A stretch of 64,000 nt of DNA from Mucilaginibacter sp. OK283 (GTDB lineage Bacteria; Bacteroidota; Bacteroidia; Sphingobacteriales; Sphingobacteriaceae): NCBI RefSeq assembly GCF_900110415.1, contig NZ_FODR01000020.1, forward strand, positions 1 through 64,000, given 5' to 3'. Below the pieces are notes generated by a model, which was not told the DNA's origin, ran no database searches, and saw only the letters and a program-made list of their open reading frames with translations. The translations under genes and the position numbers were made by a program. Position 1 is the first letter of the stretch; each line of letters opens with the position of its first letter. Below are positions 9,613 to 20,800 of this stretch, one piece after another.

Positions 9613-10293
9613 TCATATCAAATCAAAAGCCCGCGCGTATTGCGATAATTCAAAAGATGAATTTGCCCCTAATTTGTGCTTGATGTTTTTGCGGTGTGTA
9701 TCGACGGTGCCTGCAGCTATAAACAATTGACTGGCAATTTCGGGCGAGCTTTTGCCCAGTACCATCAGGCGTAAAATTTCACACTCGCGTTTGGTGAGGT
9801 TGGAGAACTTTCCGAAATTCTTACGCAGAAAGATATTTTCTTCCAGCATCCGCTCCACCTTGGCCGTAACGTGCTGAATGGGATCAACTTTAAAAGCCAT
9901 ATTAATCACAAGTAAGGGAAGCCCTTCATCATCGCGCATCAAAATTTTCATAGTACTTAGATGCCATACCCAATCCGGGCTATTATTTATTTTTACCTGT
10001 TGAAAAAAGGTGATGTCATTGTCGGTATTTCTTTCAACCATATCTTTTACCTTTGGCACATAAGTTTCTGCGTCTTCGGGGTTAAAATATTTTGCAGTAT
10101 AATCAGGGGTAGAATAACTCCTGAGCTCAGCTAAAGTTATTCCCAATTGGTTTAACCCATTTTGGGACATATACTCCAGTTTAAAATCGGGCATCCGGTG
10201 TATAATGGTTACACCCGGCAGCAGGTTGGCAACGGCGTGTATTTTATCAATCTCGGCTTGAATTTTCAGTTCCAAATCGGGCAATTTGTTCAT
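9613..10293 (-). CDS. PAS-like sensor with LuxR-type HTH output
   Basis: A 226-aa transcriptional regulator. Residues about 10-150 resemble a PAS-type sensory fold (pattern M-P-D-F-x-L-E-Y-M-S-Q-N-G at 35-47, followed by a strand-rich C-terminal half). Residues 160-225 form a LuxR/GerE helix-turn-helix with L-T-x-R-E-C-E-I-L and the recognition helix in A-A-G-T-V-D-T-H-R-K-N-I. There is no receiver aspartate and no membrane segment, so it is probably a one-component cytoplasmic sensor. It is transcribed divergently from the propeller histidine kinase at 10485, and could regulate it. The ligand is unknown. Confidence 0.8.
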   Translation of the reverse strand: MNKLPDLELKIQAEIDKIHAVANLLPGVTIIHRMPDFKLEYMSQNGLNQLGITLAELRSYSTPDYTAKYFNPEDAETYVPKVKDMVERNTDNDITFFQQVKINNSPDWVWHLSTMKILMRDDEGLPLLVINMAFKVDPIQHVTAKVERMLEENIFLRKNFGKFSNLTKRECEILRLMVLGKSSPEIASQLFIAAGTVDTHRKNIKHKLGANSSFELSQYARAFDLI

Positions 10294-10484
10294 TGCAATT
10301 TACAATTAAGGGGTGGCAATATAATAAATGTTTAGAGAACCGTTTTGCTTAAATATTAGGAAGCAATATTGATTGTGGGCGATTTATTTTATATTTATCA
10401 GATAATATAATTGCGCAAAACCGGCCCCTACATATTACATATAATGATATGAAGGCGCGACGTTGGGTTGATACAAATGATAAA

Positions 10485-13337
10485 ATGCTGCTAAAAAGTC
10501 CTATTCTTAAACTTTTACTATTTAGTCAACTTATATTTTCGGGGGTATATGCCAGTACGCCGTACCAGGTAGTTTATTTAAAAAACTATAGAGCAAGCGA
10601 CGGCCTTCCCGGCTCGCAGGTTAACTATTTAATGCAGGACAGCAAAGGCTTTATCTGGATAGCCACAGATAAGGGCGTGAGCCGGTTTGATGGGCAGCAC
10701 TTTAAAAATTTCACAACAACCGATGGGCTTGAAAGCAATGAAGCATTCCGCATCGCCGAAGACAATTATCACCGGATTTTTTTTTACTGCAGTAACTACC
10801 GGGTTTGTTACTACGAAAACGGGCTTATACACAAACTTAGGTCAACTCAGCGGGTTTTGGTGCAGCCGTTTGCCAACATGTTTTTTAACCGTTACAATGA
10901 ACTTTGTGTAAATTATGGGCTAGAAACCAAAGTTTACAGTTTTGCGGAACTAAAATCCCGAAAGCATCCGGGCCAACAACCATTCAGCAGTATTTATGGT
11001 GCAAGCGAGGAAGAGATTCCCCTTTCTGAACACGACCTTACCCTGCTCAAAAATGAGCTTGGCACTGCGCATTTCAACGACACAACAGCCAAAATCAATA
11101 CCAAACCTTATAGATTGGCCATACAACAAAATCATTTATTGTTGATAACTAAAGATTGGGTACACGTTTATCAATATCAAAAAAGCAAACTCATCCCTCT
11201 TGCTAAAATTAGTTTCACCGGTAATGTAACTTCGGTTTACCTCACAGGCAAAAATACTTTTGCCGTTACAACCGTAAAACAAGGCACATACATCATTAAC
11301 TATATTACAGGCGAGCGGAAAAATTATCTTAACAACCAAATTACTACATCTACGCTTATTGACCGCGAAAATAATTTATGGTTTGGCACTTATGAAAGCG
11401 GCATTTTTTTAAGCACCAATCCCGATGTAAAAGTCATCAATAAAGAAAGCGGCCTGGTTAATGAAAACGTTTTAAAGCTAAACATTGCCGGCGGCTATCT
11501 TTTTACGGGCCACATTTTAACAGGGCTGAGTTATATGAAACTTAGTGCTAATAAAAACTCACCTATAGGCACGCTATATTTGAAACAAAACCGGTCGGAT
11601 TTTAACCGGGTAACCAGTTTATTGCCAATTAGCGGCAATAAGCTAATGATTGGTACCGATAATGGTATCTTCGGGTTAAACGTATCAAATAACAATCCGT
11701 TATCCTGGCAGCCAATACTCTATCAAGGAGGCCCGGTAAAGGGCATTGTTCAACATCGTGATACAATTTATTTCCTTACCTCCCAGGGAATTGTGACGTT
11801 ACCAGACGGAACCGGCTACGAATTTTCTCCTATCAGGGTAACGTCATTAGTTTGGCAAAAAGATCAGCTGCTTGTAGGTTCACTATATGGATTATATAAA
11901 CTTGCCACCCCAATTAGCATGAAACACTTTAAATATGTGCGAATACTGGCAGATAAAGGAATAAATGCTGTAAAGTGCCTGGCATCTAATGGACAGGTAT
12001 GCGCGATTGGCACCGAAGATAAAGGAGTTTACTTGTTAACGGGTAAAACACTTAGTCAATTTACCGTGCCTGTTATTTCATCCGGCAACATCCGCAAGTT
12101 GATATGGACAGACGCTAATACATTATGGGCATGCACGGACAATGGTGTAAGTATCATTAACTTTAGCAATAATTACCAAACTTACCGGGTAAGCCGGTTA
12201 AATACCAGTAACGGGCTTCCGTCAGATAACGTTGCCGATGTAGTTCGCCATGGAAATGATTATTATATAGCTACCGATCAGGGAATAGCTGTTACTCAAA
12301 ATTTATGGAATACCAACCTGTCCAGGCCAATACTGCTTGATGATGGCGTACCCGGAAAACAGAGTAATTTTATGTATGGTAAGCCGGTTGTGTTTAATTG
12401 CGTTGCCTTATCCTACAAAAGCATGGGTAAAATACAATACAGGTTTAGGCTCAAAGATGTTGATAAAAATTGGGCAGCTGCGCCGACCGGAGAGAAGCGG
12501 TTTGACCTGCTGCCGCCCGGCCATTACGAGTTAGAAGCGGTAGCTGCCGATCGTTTTAACCAATTAAGCCGTCCGCTTGTTTTTCAATTTACTGTAATGC
12601 CGTTATGGTACCAGCAACTGTGGCTGCAAGTTATTGCTGTTACAGGCGCTATATTTATAAGCTTTTTGCTTATACGGAAATACTACCTGTCTATCATTGG
12701 GTTACAAAAAAAGGATTATGAAAACGCACTTGCCCTGCAACGCGAACGCCAGCGCATCAGCAGCGAGGTGCATGATGATTTGGGGGCAAGTATATCGGGC
12801 ATAAAACTGCAAACCGAAATGCTAAGCCGGAAAGTAACCAACCAACCTGTTTTTAAAGAAATAGATGCCATTCATGATGCCATTACCGATATATCTACCC
12901 AGGTGAGGTTAATTATCTGGAGCCTTGACGTTGAAAATGATGAGGTAGGCAGCCTGGCTAATTTTATACATAAACAAGCTATTAAATTATTTGACAGCTG
13001 CGACATCAGTCTACAGGAAAGCATCTCGGTTGGTGAAGCCACTATTGCCATTAGCGGCGAAAAAAGACGGCAGGTATACCTACTGGTGAAAGAGGTTTTA
13101 AACAACATTATTAAACATTCAAACGCACAAAACGCGTTCCTGGCAATTAGCCTTTACAAAAACCGGCTGCATATTAGCATCCGAGATGACGGACGTGGCT
13201 TTGTGCCCGATGTACGCAAACACGAAACCATGGGCATCCGCAACATTTATGCTCGAGCAAAAAGATTGAATGCCGATTTAAAAATTGACACAGCTCCCGG
13301 CAAGGGTGCATCCATTAGCCTTAAACTGAACCTTTAA
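10485..13337 (+). CDS. Two-component-propeller sensor histidine kinase (Y_Y_Y, HisKA_3)
   Basis: A large inner-membrane kinase of the reg_prop class. An N-terminal signal sequence follows M-L-L-K-S-P. About 600 residues of beta-propeller repeats come next (for example D-S-K-G-F-I-W-I-A-T and D-R-E-N-N-L-W-F-G-T), then a Y_Y_Y domain (Y-R-F-R-L-K-D-V-D-K-N-W), one transmembrane helix (L-W-L-Q-V-I-A-V-T-G-A-I-F-I-S), and a HisKA_3 dimerisation domain with phospho-acceptor H763 in S-E-V-H-D-D-L-G. It ends in a HATPase domain (D-D-G-R-G-F and G-I-R-N). A start 12 codons upstream (10449) also exists; the chosen one sits directly before the signal peptide. It pairs with the NarL-type regulator 70 bp downstream. 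Confidence 0.88.
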   Translation: MLLKSPILKLLLFSQLIFSGVYASTPYQVVYLKNYRASDGLPGSQVNYLMQDSKGFIWIATDKGVSRFDGQHFKNFTTTDGLESNEAFRIAEDNYHRIFFYCSNYRVCYYENGLIHKLRSTQRVLVQPFANMFFNRYNELCVNYGLETKVYSFAELKSRKHPGQQPFSSIYGASEEEIPLSEHDLTLLKNELGTAHFNDTTAKINTKPYRLAIQQNHLLLITKDWVHVYQYQKSKLIPLAKISFTGNVTSVYLTGKNTFAVTTVKQGTYIINYITGERKNYLNNQITTSTLIDRENNLWFGTYESGIFLSTNPDVKVINKESGLVNENVLKLNIAGGYLFTGHILTGLSYMKLSANKNSPIGTLYLKQNRSDFNRVTSLLPISGNKLMIGTDNGIFGLNVSNNNPLSWQPILYQGGPVKGIVQHRDTIYFLTSQGIVTLPDGTGYEFSPIRVTSLVWQKDQLLVGSLYGLYKLATPISMKHFKYVRILADKGINAVKCLASNGQVCAIGTEDKGVYLLTGKTLSQFTVPVISSGNIRKLIWTDANTLWACTDNGVSIINFSNNYQTYRVSRLNTSNGLPSDNVADVVRHGNDYYIATDQGIAVTQNLWNTNLSRPILLDDGVPGKQSNFMYGKPVVFNCVALSYKSMGKIQYRFRLKDVDKNWAAAPTGEKRFDLLPPGHYELEAVAADRFNQLSRPLVFQFTVMPLWYQQLWLQVIAVTGAIFISFLLIRKYYLSIIGLQKKDYENALALQRERQRISSEVHDDLGASISGIKLQTEMLSRKVTNQPVFKEIDAIHDAITDISTQVRLIIWSLDVENDEVGSLANFIHKQAIKLFDSCDISLQESISVGEATIAISGEKRRQVYLLVKEVLNNIIKHSNAQNAFLAISLYKNRLHISIRDDGRGFVPDVRKHETMGIRNIYARAKRLNADLKIDTAPGKGASISLKLNL

Positions 13338-13407
13338 ATGGTGGCCATAATAGGTATTTTAATCAAGGATAATTTTAGGATATTAGCATTTTACATTTAC
13401 CGCAAGC

Positions 13408-14034
13408 ATGCTCCAGATAATTTTGTTAGAAGATAATTTACATTACCGGCGTGGCCTGGAACAAATTATTCATGATATGAGCGGCGTAAGCCTGATGGGA
13501 TCATACACCAATGCCGAAACTGTATTAAAAAAAATAGACGTGCTTAAGCCGGATATTTTTATTGTTGATATAAACCTGGAAGGCATGTCGGGCATAGAAT
13601 TCATCAGGCGGGCAAAACCAGTGATGCCCAAGGCCGAGTTTTTGATGTGTACTATAAACGACGACAACACCCACATTTTTGAATCGCTTAAAAGCGGCGC
13701 TACAGGTTATATCCTCAAAGAATCATCGGCCAACGAGATAAGGAACGCGATTACCGAAATTGCAGCGGGCGGATCACCCATGAGTGCCTATATATCGCGT
13801 AAAGTAATTGCTTCATTTAACGACGCCAGGCCAAAACAAGCCACTGCTACCGAAAACCTAACGGAACGAGAAATTGAAGTACTTAACCACCTGGCGCGCG
13901 GCCTTCAATACAAAGAAATAGCCGACAAACTTGATATTAGCACAGGTACCGTTAAAAAGCACATACGCAATACCTATACCAAGCTGCAGGTACAAAATAA
14001 AGTGGAAGCCATAAACAAATTTCGCGCTATATGA
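13408..14034 (+). CDS. NarL/FixJ-type response regulator
   Basis: A 208-aa regulator with a receiver domain (1-120; acidic E8-D9, phospho-acceptor D54 in F-I-V-D-I-N-L, lysine in Y-I-L-K-E) and a LuxR/GerE HTH (about 148-205; L-T-E-R-E-I-E-V-L and the recognition segment S-T-G-T-V-K-K-H-I-R-N). It lies 70 bp after the HisKA_3 kinase on the same strand and is its obvious partner. Targets are not evident from the neighbourhood. Confidence 0.92.
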   Translation: MLQIILLEDNLHYRRGLEQIIHDMSGVSLMGSYTNAETVLKKIDVLKPDIFIVDINLEGMSGIEFIRRAKPVMPKAEFLMCTINDDNTHIFESLKSGATGYILKESSANEIRNAITEIAAGGSPMSAYISRKVIASFNDARPKQATATENLTEREIEVLNHLARGLQYKEIADKLDISTGTVKKHIRNTYTKLQVQNKVEAINKFRAI

Positions 14035-14228
14035 TATACCCCTTTTTCAGTATTGCGGGGCTTATGGTTTAACACTAATTTAGCATCATAAAGAAACTAA
14101 AGGCGCAGTTATTTAACCAACCCAATAGTGCTTTATAAGCCTAAACCTTATCACTTTAATAAACGTTAAGTTTATCATGGCTTGATCTCAACTATCAAGC
14201 TATCTATTATTCCAGAAAATATCCATTA

Positions 14229-17200
14229 TTAATAATTAACTGAACTTATTGTTACAGGGCCTGTAAGCCCGGATGGTTGTAACCTGCTATTTTCGTTATA
14301 AGGGTTTACCACAGTCCATGTTTTTCTTTGATCGGCCTGCAGCTTGCTATCGCCAATCAAGCGGTTAACCCAGGTATTTACTACGGTAATATCAATGGTA
14401 TTTACACCCGGTTTAATGGCTTTGGTAACATCCAGCTGATAGGGGGCTGTCCAAACGCCACCTACATCTACCCCATTTAACTTTACCTTAGCCATTGCTG
14501 TTACAGCGCCCAGGTTAAGTATTAAATGCTGACCGTTTACAGGTTTAGAAGCTTTAAAGGTATTATGATATACGGCATGCCCCGAAAAGTATTTGATACT
14601 GTCTTCTGCCCTTTCAGTCCAGTCGGTAAGTTTATCAAAAACTACCGGTTTGGCAGGCCCCCATCTGTTACTGTCAAACTTTACAGTCCATGGCGTATTT
14701 AATTTAACCACACTTTTTCCTTCGGGAAAGTTAACATCAACATTAGGTTTGGTACCAGCTTTACTCTCTTTACGAAAAACAATGAATGCACTTTGATTGG
14801 CCGATAGTTTAAGTGGCAGCTCAGTAACACTACCTGTTTGTTTGAATGAAGGCAAATCGCGGGCCGCTCCGGTTACCGCATCCCATAGTTCGGGCTGTTT
14901 TCCATGAACCCTGAAGGTGACATTTAAATCAACTTCTTTATTGGTTTGGTTGGATACAAAGTATACGTCGCCATTGTCAAGTTTGCGATGAATAAACAAG
15001 GCTTCATCAACTTTATTAAATTTACAATCGGGTATAACATTTACCAGGTTAAGCGCCTGTTGCATATCCAGTCCATTAATCACCAAGCCTTTGCCATAGG
15101 TATGTTTTTTTATTTTTTCCCCGTCAATATCTCCCCAAAGTTCGGCGGCTATTTTTTTAACCTCAACATCTGCAAGGCCATAATTTTGCAAACCGGGCGA
15201 CCGTTTTGGCGCAGGCCCTAAAATAGTTAACCCCTGCCCTACCAATTCTTTTATTTTTTTGAGCAATTGCGGCCGCATGGTTTCCAGTTTAGGCAGCACC
15301 AGTATTTTGTAGGCCATACCTCCTGGCAATACCAGTTTACCATTCGCCACAGTTGCACGTTCATTTAATATCTCGGCATTAATGTAGTCGAATGAATAAC
15401 CCTTGGGCAGTTCAGGATCGCGGATACCCGTCATTTTAGGTGCATCTTCGCCAATAAAATAGGCAACGTCAGCTACGTATTTACCCTGGCGTAACATATA
15501 TCCACAGCGTTTAAGGTATTGGACAAACATATCCATATCATAAAACCAGGTATTTAACCGGTTAAACTCGTTGGAGAAGCCTGCGTTAACGCCCGGTATC
15601 TTATCCTCATAGGGCTGCTCGATATAAACATGGAGTAATGTATTGTTGATGCCTTCGGTAAAAAACCGATCGCCACGCTGTTTCATTGCAGCCGGGTAGC
15701 GCGAATATGCGCCGCCGCCGCAGGTAAATGATTCGGCCGATACTTTGTTTTTGCCATAAATATGCGCGCATGACGATGCCGCCCTGTTTTCGATATTACC
15801 CAGGTCGCCCTCGCTCCAAAACTCGCCACCTACCTCATCCGACTGGCCGCCATACTGTAAAAACTCGCCGGGGAATCCCCAGTGACCATAATTTTCCAGC
15901 CAGGTAGTAAGGCCGTTTTTGTGGCTAACATCCCTAAGGCCGGCAACATATTGATAGGCAACCTCGTCGGCAATAAACCGGCGCATATCCCATAAAAACC
16001 TGTCAGACATATCCTGGCTGCCCACAACGTTACCGCTCATTACGGGAATATAGGGTGTTGGATCGTACCCAAACGACAATTTGAATTTTTCCGTTAAACC
16101 GTCTGTCCAGTTTTGGCCGCCGGTTTCATAGCTATCTTCAACGGTTACTTTAAAACTCTTACGATCGGCAGCCGGTATGCGGCGCAGTATCTCGCCCAAA
16201 AAGGCATTAAAATGTTCGGCAATGTGCTTTTTGCTCATTTTATCAGTTTCAAAACCGCGGCCTTCAGGCGATGCGGGACCGTTTGTTACCTGGGTAGGTG
16301 TCATCCCGCTGCGCATAATTACCCAGTTACCTGCTGGCACGTTCCATTTTAAAGCACCATCGGCAGCAAGATATTTTGAAATGTCAATCACTTTTTGAGG
16401 GTCTATCACGTAGCGCACGTCATCAACGGCGGGCTGCACGGGCCATTGATATTCCTTCCAATAAGGGAAAGGTGTCTGGAACATTTTAGCCAGCGTTTTC
16501 TCAATATAATTTTCAACAACCGGCGATGCGGATAACTTCAGTTCGGCAATTGCACTATGCTGGCTTTCGTTATTGAAAACAATTCTGAAGTTTTTGGCCG
16601 TAGTGGCCGGCATTGATACACCTGCTGCGCCATAGGGGTTGAAGCCCACATTAAGTTCGCTATTACTTCTGTCAACCACAAATTGTTTAATGGTTTGGTA
16701 GGTGCCATTGATATCGGCCTGAATGTCGCCTTCAAAACGCATGGCGGTTTTGGCGGGGTAAATAGTTAGGCCACGCGCGGTAAATGAAGTGTCTGCTTTT
16801 ATATCAATGGTAAATGTTTTATTGTCGGGCAGTACTAAAACGGTATTTTCATTACCATCCATGATGTTGGTGACATTACCCACTGAAGGTTGAGCACTGA
16901 TTACCGGCTTTAAATCGCCAATTGTTAAATCATTATCCTGCGGTGCAGGATAGGCTAACAGCTTAACATCCTGGAACTGATTGGCAGGTTTGCTCAATTT
17001 TGCGTTGAAAACGATGGGGCCTTTTACCTGTATCACCGATGATGTAAGATAGCGCATGGCCTGCTCCGGCTTAACCCATGGACCGCCAGACTGGCTCCAT
17101 CCCGGGCCATTAAAAATCCCGATATCAATACCAAGTTTTGTGGCGGTTTTTAACGCGGTATGCATAATATCCCACCACTCGGCCGAGAATAATTTCACTT

Positions 17201-17492
17201 TGCCATATGGAGTTTCGGGGATACCGATATTACCAATGAATGCCCGGTTGATACCTACCCGCTTCATTGATTCCAGGTCTTTGATAACCCCCTGTTTCGA
17301 GATATTATCCGACATCCAGTACCAGTATATACTGGTTTGGATAGAATCGGGCGGCATTTTAAACCCGGAGAGTAGTTTTTGCGAATAGTTTTTTTGTTGC
17401 TGTTTCACCTGGGTTATACCGGGCAAATTGGTAACAAACAAAACAGCGAGGGTTAAAAATAACCTAAAAACGTTTTTATAGATATACTGCAT
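14229..17492 (-). CDS. GH106-like glycoside hydrolase (alpha-L-rhamnosidase family)
   Basis: A 1087-aa exported protein with a signal peptide in the first about 30 residues. The N-terminal catalytic region carries S-I-Y-W-Y-W-M-S-D-N-I-S and G-I-D-I-G-I-F-N-G-P-G-W-S-Q-S-G-G-P-W, typical of the large GH106/rhamnosidase-like hydrolases. The C-terminus is a galactose-binding-like beta-sandwich (W-T-V-K-F, then N-L-G-A-V-T-A-M-A-K-V-K-L-N-G). Expected action is removal of terminal alpha-L-rhamnose from plant glycans. Family membership is from motif memory; the exact specificity is uncertain. It is the last gene of the minus-strand polysaccharide locus, separated from the FG-GAP gene by 335 bp with a hairpin, so it may have its own promoter. 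Confidence 0.78.
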   Translation of the reverse strand: MQYIYKNVFRLFLTLAVLFVTNLPGITQVKQQQKNYSQKLLSGFKMPPDSIQTSIYWYWMSDNISKQGVIKDLESMKRVGINRAFIGNIGIPETPYGKVKLFSAEWWDIMHTALKTATKLGIDIGIFNGPGWSQSGGPWVKPEQAMRYLTSSVIQVKGPIVFNAKLSKPANQFQDVKLLAYPAPQDNDLTIGDLKPVISAQPSVGNVTNIMDGNENTVLVLPDNKTFTIDIKADTSFTARGLTIYPAKTAMRFEGDIQADINGTYQTIKQFVVDRSNSELNVGFNPYGAAGVSMPATTAKNFRIVFNNESQHSAIAELKLSASPVVENYIEKTLAKMFQTPFPYWKEYQWPVQPAVDDVRYVIDPQKVIDISKYLAADGALKWNVPAGNWVIMRSGMTPTQVTNGPASPEGRGFETDKMSKKHIAEHFNAFLGEILRRIPAADRKSFKVTVEDSYETGGQNWTDGLTEKFKLSFGYDPTPYIPVMSGNVVGSQDMSDRFLWDMRRFIADEVAYQYVAGLRDVSHKNGLTTWLENYGHWGFPGEFLQYGGQSDEVGGEFWSEGDLGNIENRAASSCAHIYGKNKVSAESFTCGGGAYSRYPAAMKQRGDRFFTEGINNTLLHVYIEQPYEDKIPGVNAGFSNEFNRLNTWFYDMDMFVQYLKRCGYMLRQGKYVADVAYFIGEDAPKMTGIRDPELPKGYSFDYINAEILNERATVANGKLVLPGGMAYKILVLPKLETMRPQLLKKIKELVGQGLTILGPAPKRSPGLQNYGLADVEVKKIAAELWGDIDGEKIKKHTYGKGLVINGLDMQQALNLVNVIPDCKFNKVDEALFIHRKLDNGDVYFVSNQTNKEVDLNVTFRVHGKQPELWDAVTGAARDLPSFKQTGSVTELPLKLSANQSAFIVFRKESKAGTKPNVDVNFPEGKSVVKLNTPWTVKFDSNRWGPAKPVVFDKLTDWTERAEDSIKYFSGHAVYHNTFKASKPVNGQHLILNLGAVTAMAKVKLNGVDVGGVWTAPYQLDVTKAIKPGVNTIDITVVNTWVNRLIGDSKLQADQRKTWTVVNPYNENSRLQPSGLTGPVTISSVNY

Positions 17493-17827
17493 GTAATGCG
17501 GATAAGTGATTTATTAGCTAAATGAGAATAATTGAATCTTTACAAATCCACCGCTAACCGGCGTTATGTTTTAGGTTGAAATATCTTCGGTTTATAATTC
17601 AGCTATTTTAAATCATTAAAATAAAACCGGCAACCTCAACTGTCTGCTTCGCCTATCTGTTTTCTTAAATGATATATCTTTTTGAGTCAGCCGGAGCACA
17701 TTGGGTCGATTAGCGCCGAAGGCTAAACAATTACTTCTTTAAACAAGCAAATCCCGGGTGCAAGTAGCATCCGGGATTCGTCTGTGTATATATATATGTA
17801 ACGGTGTCGGAAATAAATCAACAGCTA
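17493..17827. other. Intergenic leader of the GH106-like gene
   Basis: This 335-bp gap contains the hairpin at 17750-17778 that likely ends the upstream FG-GAP transcript, then the leader of the GH106-like gene. No gene and no Fnr-type palindrome were found. Confidence 0.6.
17750..17778 (-). terminator. Hairpin downstream of the FG-GAP lipoprotein gene
   Basis: Arms AATCCCGGGTGC (17750-17761) and GCATCCGGGATT (17767-17778) pair over 12 positions with one wobble around a 5-base loop. It lies 50 bp after the minus-strand stop at 17828. A mixed AT stretch follows rather than a clean T run, so the terminator call is moderate. Confidence 0.65.
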
Positions 17828-20800
17828 TTATCGGTATGCTTTTACACCCACGCCGTTAATTCCAAACAAATACAAATCATTTACTTTTAAAACCGCCCTT
17901 ACATCGCCGGGTAATTTAAACCCGGATTTTTGCTGAGGCAAATAGTTAAATGTTCCGTTGCTATTTCCTTTGAGTAATACTCCATAGTTGGCGTCGTACT
18001 TACCAAACTTTACCCTTGCATGGTTAATATTTCCGCACAATAAAAGATCAACCTGCCCATCTTTGTCATAGTCCAACGTAGTTATAGTAAACACAGGCGC
18101 GTACTGTGCCTGCAATGGCAAGGCTATTGGGTGTAGTTTACCCTTGTTGTTACTTACAAAGCACATGGTTGACAGGCAATTTGCCGACAGGTGCCCAGCT
18201 CCTTTCATTTCTTCGGGGGTAAAAATCTTGTCAATAGTTGCATCAGCATAACTGTTATAGTCCGGGAACCGGCCACGCATCATGCTAATCTGGTCAAGCA
18301 TTTCATCGCGGCTAACATAAGGGTAACTTTTATGCTGAATGTAAAAACATAGTATGGGGTCAATTGATCCGTTGTCGTCAAAATCTTTATAATACATTTC
18401 GGCCGGCTCTTTGTCGGTTGCTTTGCATTGTGTATTGAGGCCCATGTTACCGGCAATGATATCTGGGTGACCGTCGTGGTTAACGTCGCTCACGGTTAAA
18501 CAATTCCACCAGCCAGCGTATTTTTTGTCAAAATACTTAGCGGTGGCATCGGTGAGTTTACCGTTGTTGTTTTCAAAAACGGTTATTGGCATCCATTCGC
18601 CAACTACCACCAGATCGGGCTTGTTGTCGCCATTCATGTCTACCCAGGCGGCATCAGTAACCATCCCTATCCTTTTCAAAGCAGGATTTAATTTTGTTGT
18701 GGCATCTGTAAAATGGCCTTTACCATCATTTAGCAGCACATAACTTTCGGGCGCCTCGGGGTACCGGCCTGGTATTACCCTGCCGCCGACAAACAAATCG
18801 GGGTAGCCATCGCCATTAATATCGGCCACTTTAACACAGCTTTTGCTGCTTTTCATTTTAGGCAGTGCATTAGTTGATTCTGTAAAATTCCCCGAACCAT
18901 CATTTATATATAACCTATCTTGTAAAGCGGCATCATCGGGCATATAATTGTGGTACCCACCGGCGCACACATATAAATCGGGCTTACCATCGTTATTGGC
19001 ATCAAAAAAAACCGTGGCAGCATCGGTACTGGTTTTACGGGATTCAAAAGCAATTTCTTTTTTCAATGTGAAACCACCGTTTTTTTGCTGAAGATATAAG
19101 GCACCGGGGCTACCGTTGTCGCCGCCTACGTAAACATCCTCCAGCCCATCGTGATTTACATCGGCCTTGGCCATGCATGGACCGTTGTAAGATAGCGGAT
19201 TAACCAGCAAGGGCTGTCGTTTAAAATCATTAACCAGGCTCATGGCGCTATGATATTTGACCGGGGATGGCACTTCGGTAAATAAAGGTTTTATTATATT
19301 TTGCTCGATATAAGGCGCCGTGGCGTCTTTTTCGGATAGTGTAATAATTTGGTTTGATTTGATATTTTTAACTACCTGCGCCTTACCGCTTTGCCATATA
19401 ATGTGTAGCGAATCCAGTTCCTTAGCGCTGCCTAAGCCAAAATGCAATACCGCCGATACAGTAGATTCATACCCACGGGTGGGCATTTGTTCAAGATATT
19501 GCTTTTTATCGGCTGCATAAATTATAACTTTTGCGCCAATACCCTCGGTGTTTTTATTTGACCCTTTTAGCCGTACCGACAGGTAATGATTTTTATTTTG
19601 CTGTACCGACTGGTTTTCGTAGATGAATGCCGGCTTATTCACATTGTTAATCACCAGGTCAAGGTCGCCATCGTTATCCAGGTCGGCGTATGCGGCGCCA
19701 TTGCTGTTTGATGGTTGGGTTATCCCCCATTGTGCGCTTGTGTTGGTAAAAGTAAGATCAGCGTTATTTTTGAAAAAGTAACTCTTTACTTCCGACGATG
19801 GCATTTGGCTAACCAGGTTCAAAAGATCCTGCCGCATTACACGCCTGTCGCTTAATTTATCGCCGGCATATTTCAAAAAATCCATGTTGGTGTAATCGCG
19901 GGTATAACCGTTGCTTACAAAAAGATCTTTCCAGCCGTCGTTGTCATAATCTGCAAATAAGGGAGCCCAGCTCCAATCGGTATTCGATATTCCGGATAGT
20001 TGCCCAATTTCGCTGAATGTGTTGTTACCATTATTCATATGCAACATATTACGCATATACTGGTAGTAAAAACCAACTTTAAGGTTAAGATTAAAAGCTT
20101 CGTAATTATCCGATGCGAATAACATTTTTTGCCTTTTGTTATCTTCCGGCAGCATATCCAATGTGTAGATATCGGGGCTAAGGTCATTATTAATATCTGC
20201 TACATCGTTACCCATTGATGAAAACGACGTGTGTCCCAGTTGCCTGGGCAGTTCGTCGGTAAATTTGCCATTTTTATTATTGAGGTACAGCCTATCCGGC
20301 ACATTGTAATCATTGGATATGTATATGTCGGGGTAGCCATCACCATTAATATCGGCAATACCTGCGCCCAAGCCATACGATAACGAAGTGTTTACAATAC
20401 CCGACTCGCTGGTTATATCCTGAAAATGTCCGTTATCATTGCGGAACAACCTAATGCCCGACTCAAGGTCGGTTTTACTCATGAGACTGCTTATGGTAAT
20501 CTCATCAATGCTATTTGGGCGTTTAGGATTGTGGTTTACCAGTAACATATCCAGGTCGCCATCTCTGTCATAATCAAAAAAATAGGCCTGTGTGCTAAAA
20601 GAAGGAAAATTGAGACCATAATCTGCCGCCATTTCTTTAAATACCGGCGTGCCGTTACTATCATTCCCCTGGTTTATAAACAGCTCATTAACTCTTTTTT
20701 CGGCGCTTAATTTCCCCGAATAGCAAACGTAAATATCAATTTTTCCGTCGCCATTAATGTCAACCAAACTTACACCCGTTTTCCAGGGGCCTGGGCGCCC

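Noticed and set aside
9483..9683. 66-codon open frame overlapping the end of the PAS-LuxR gene
   Set aside because: It runs antisense into the LuxR gene and lacks any recognisable feature.
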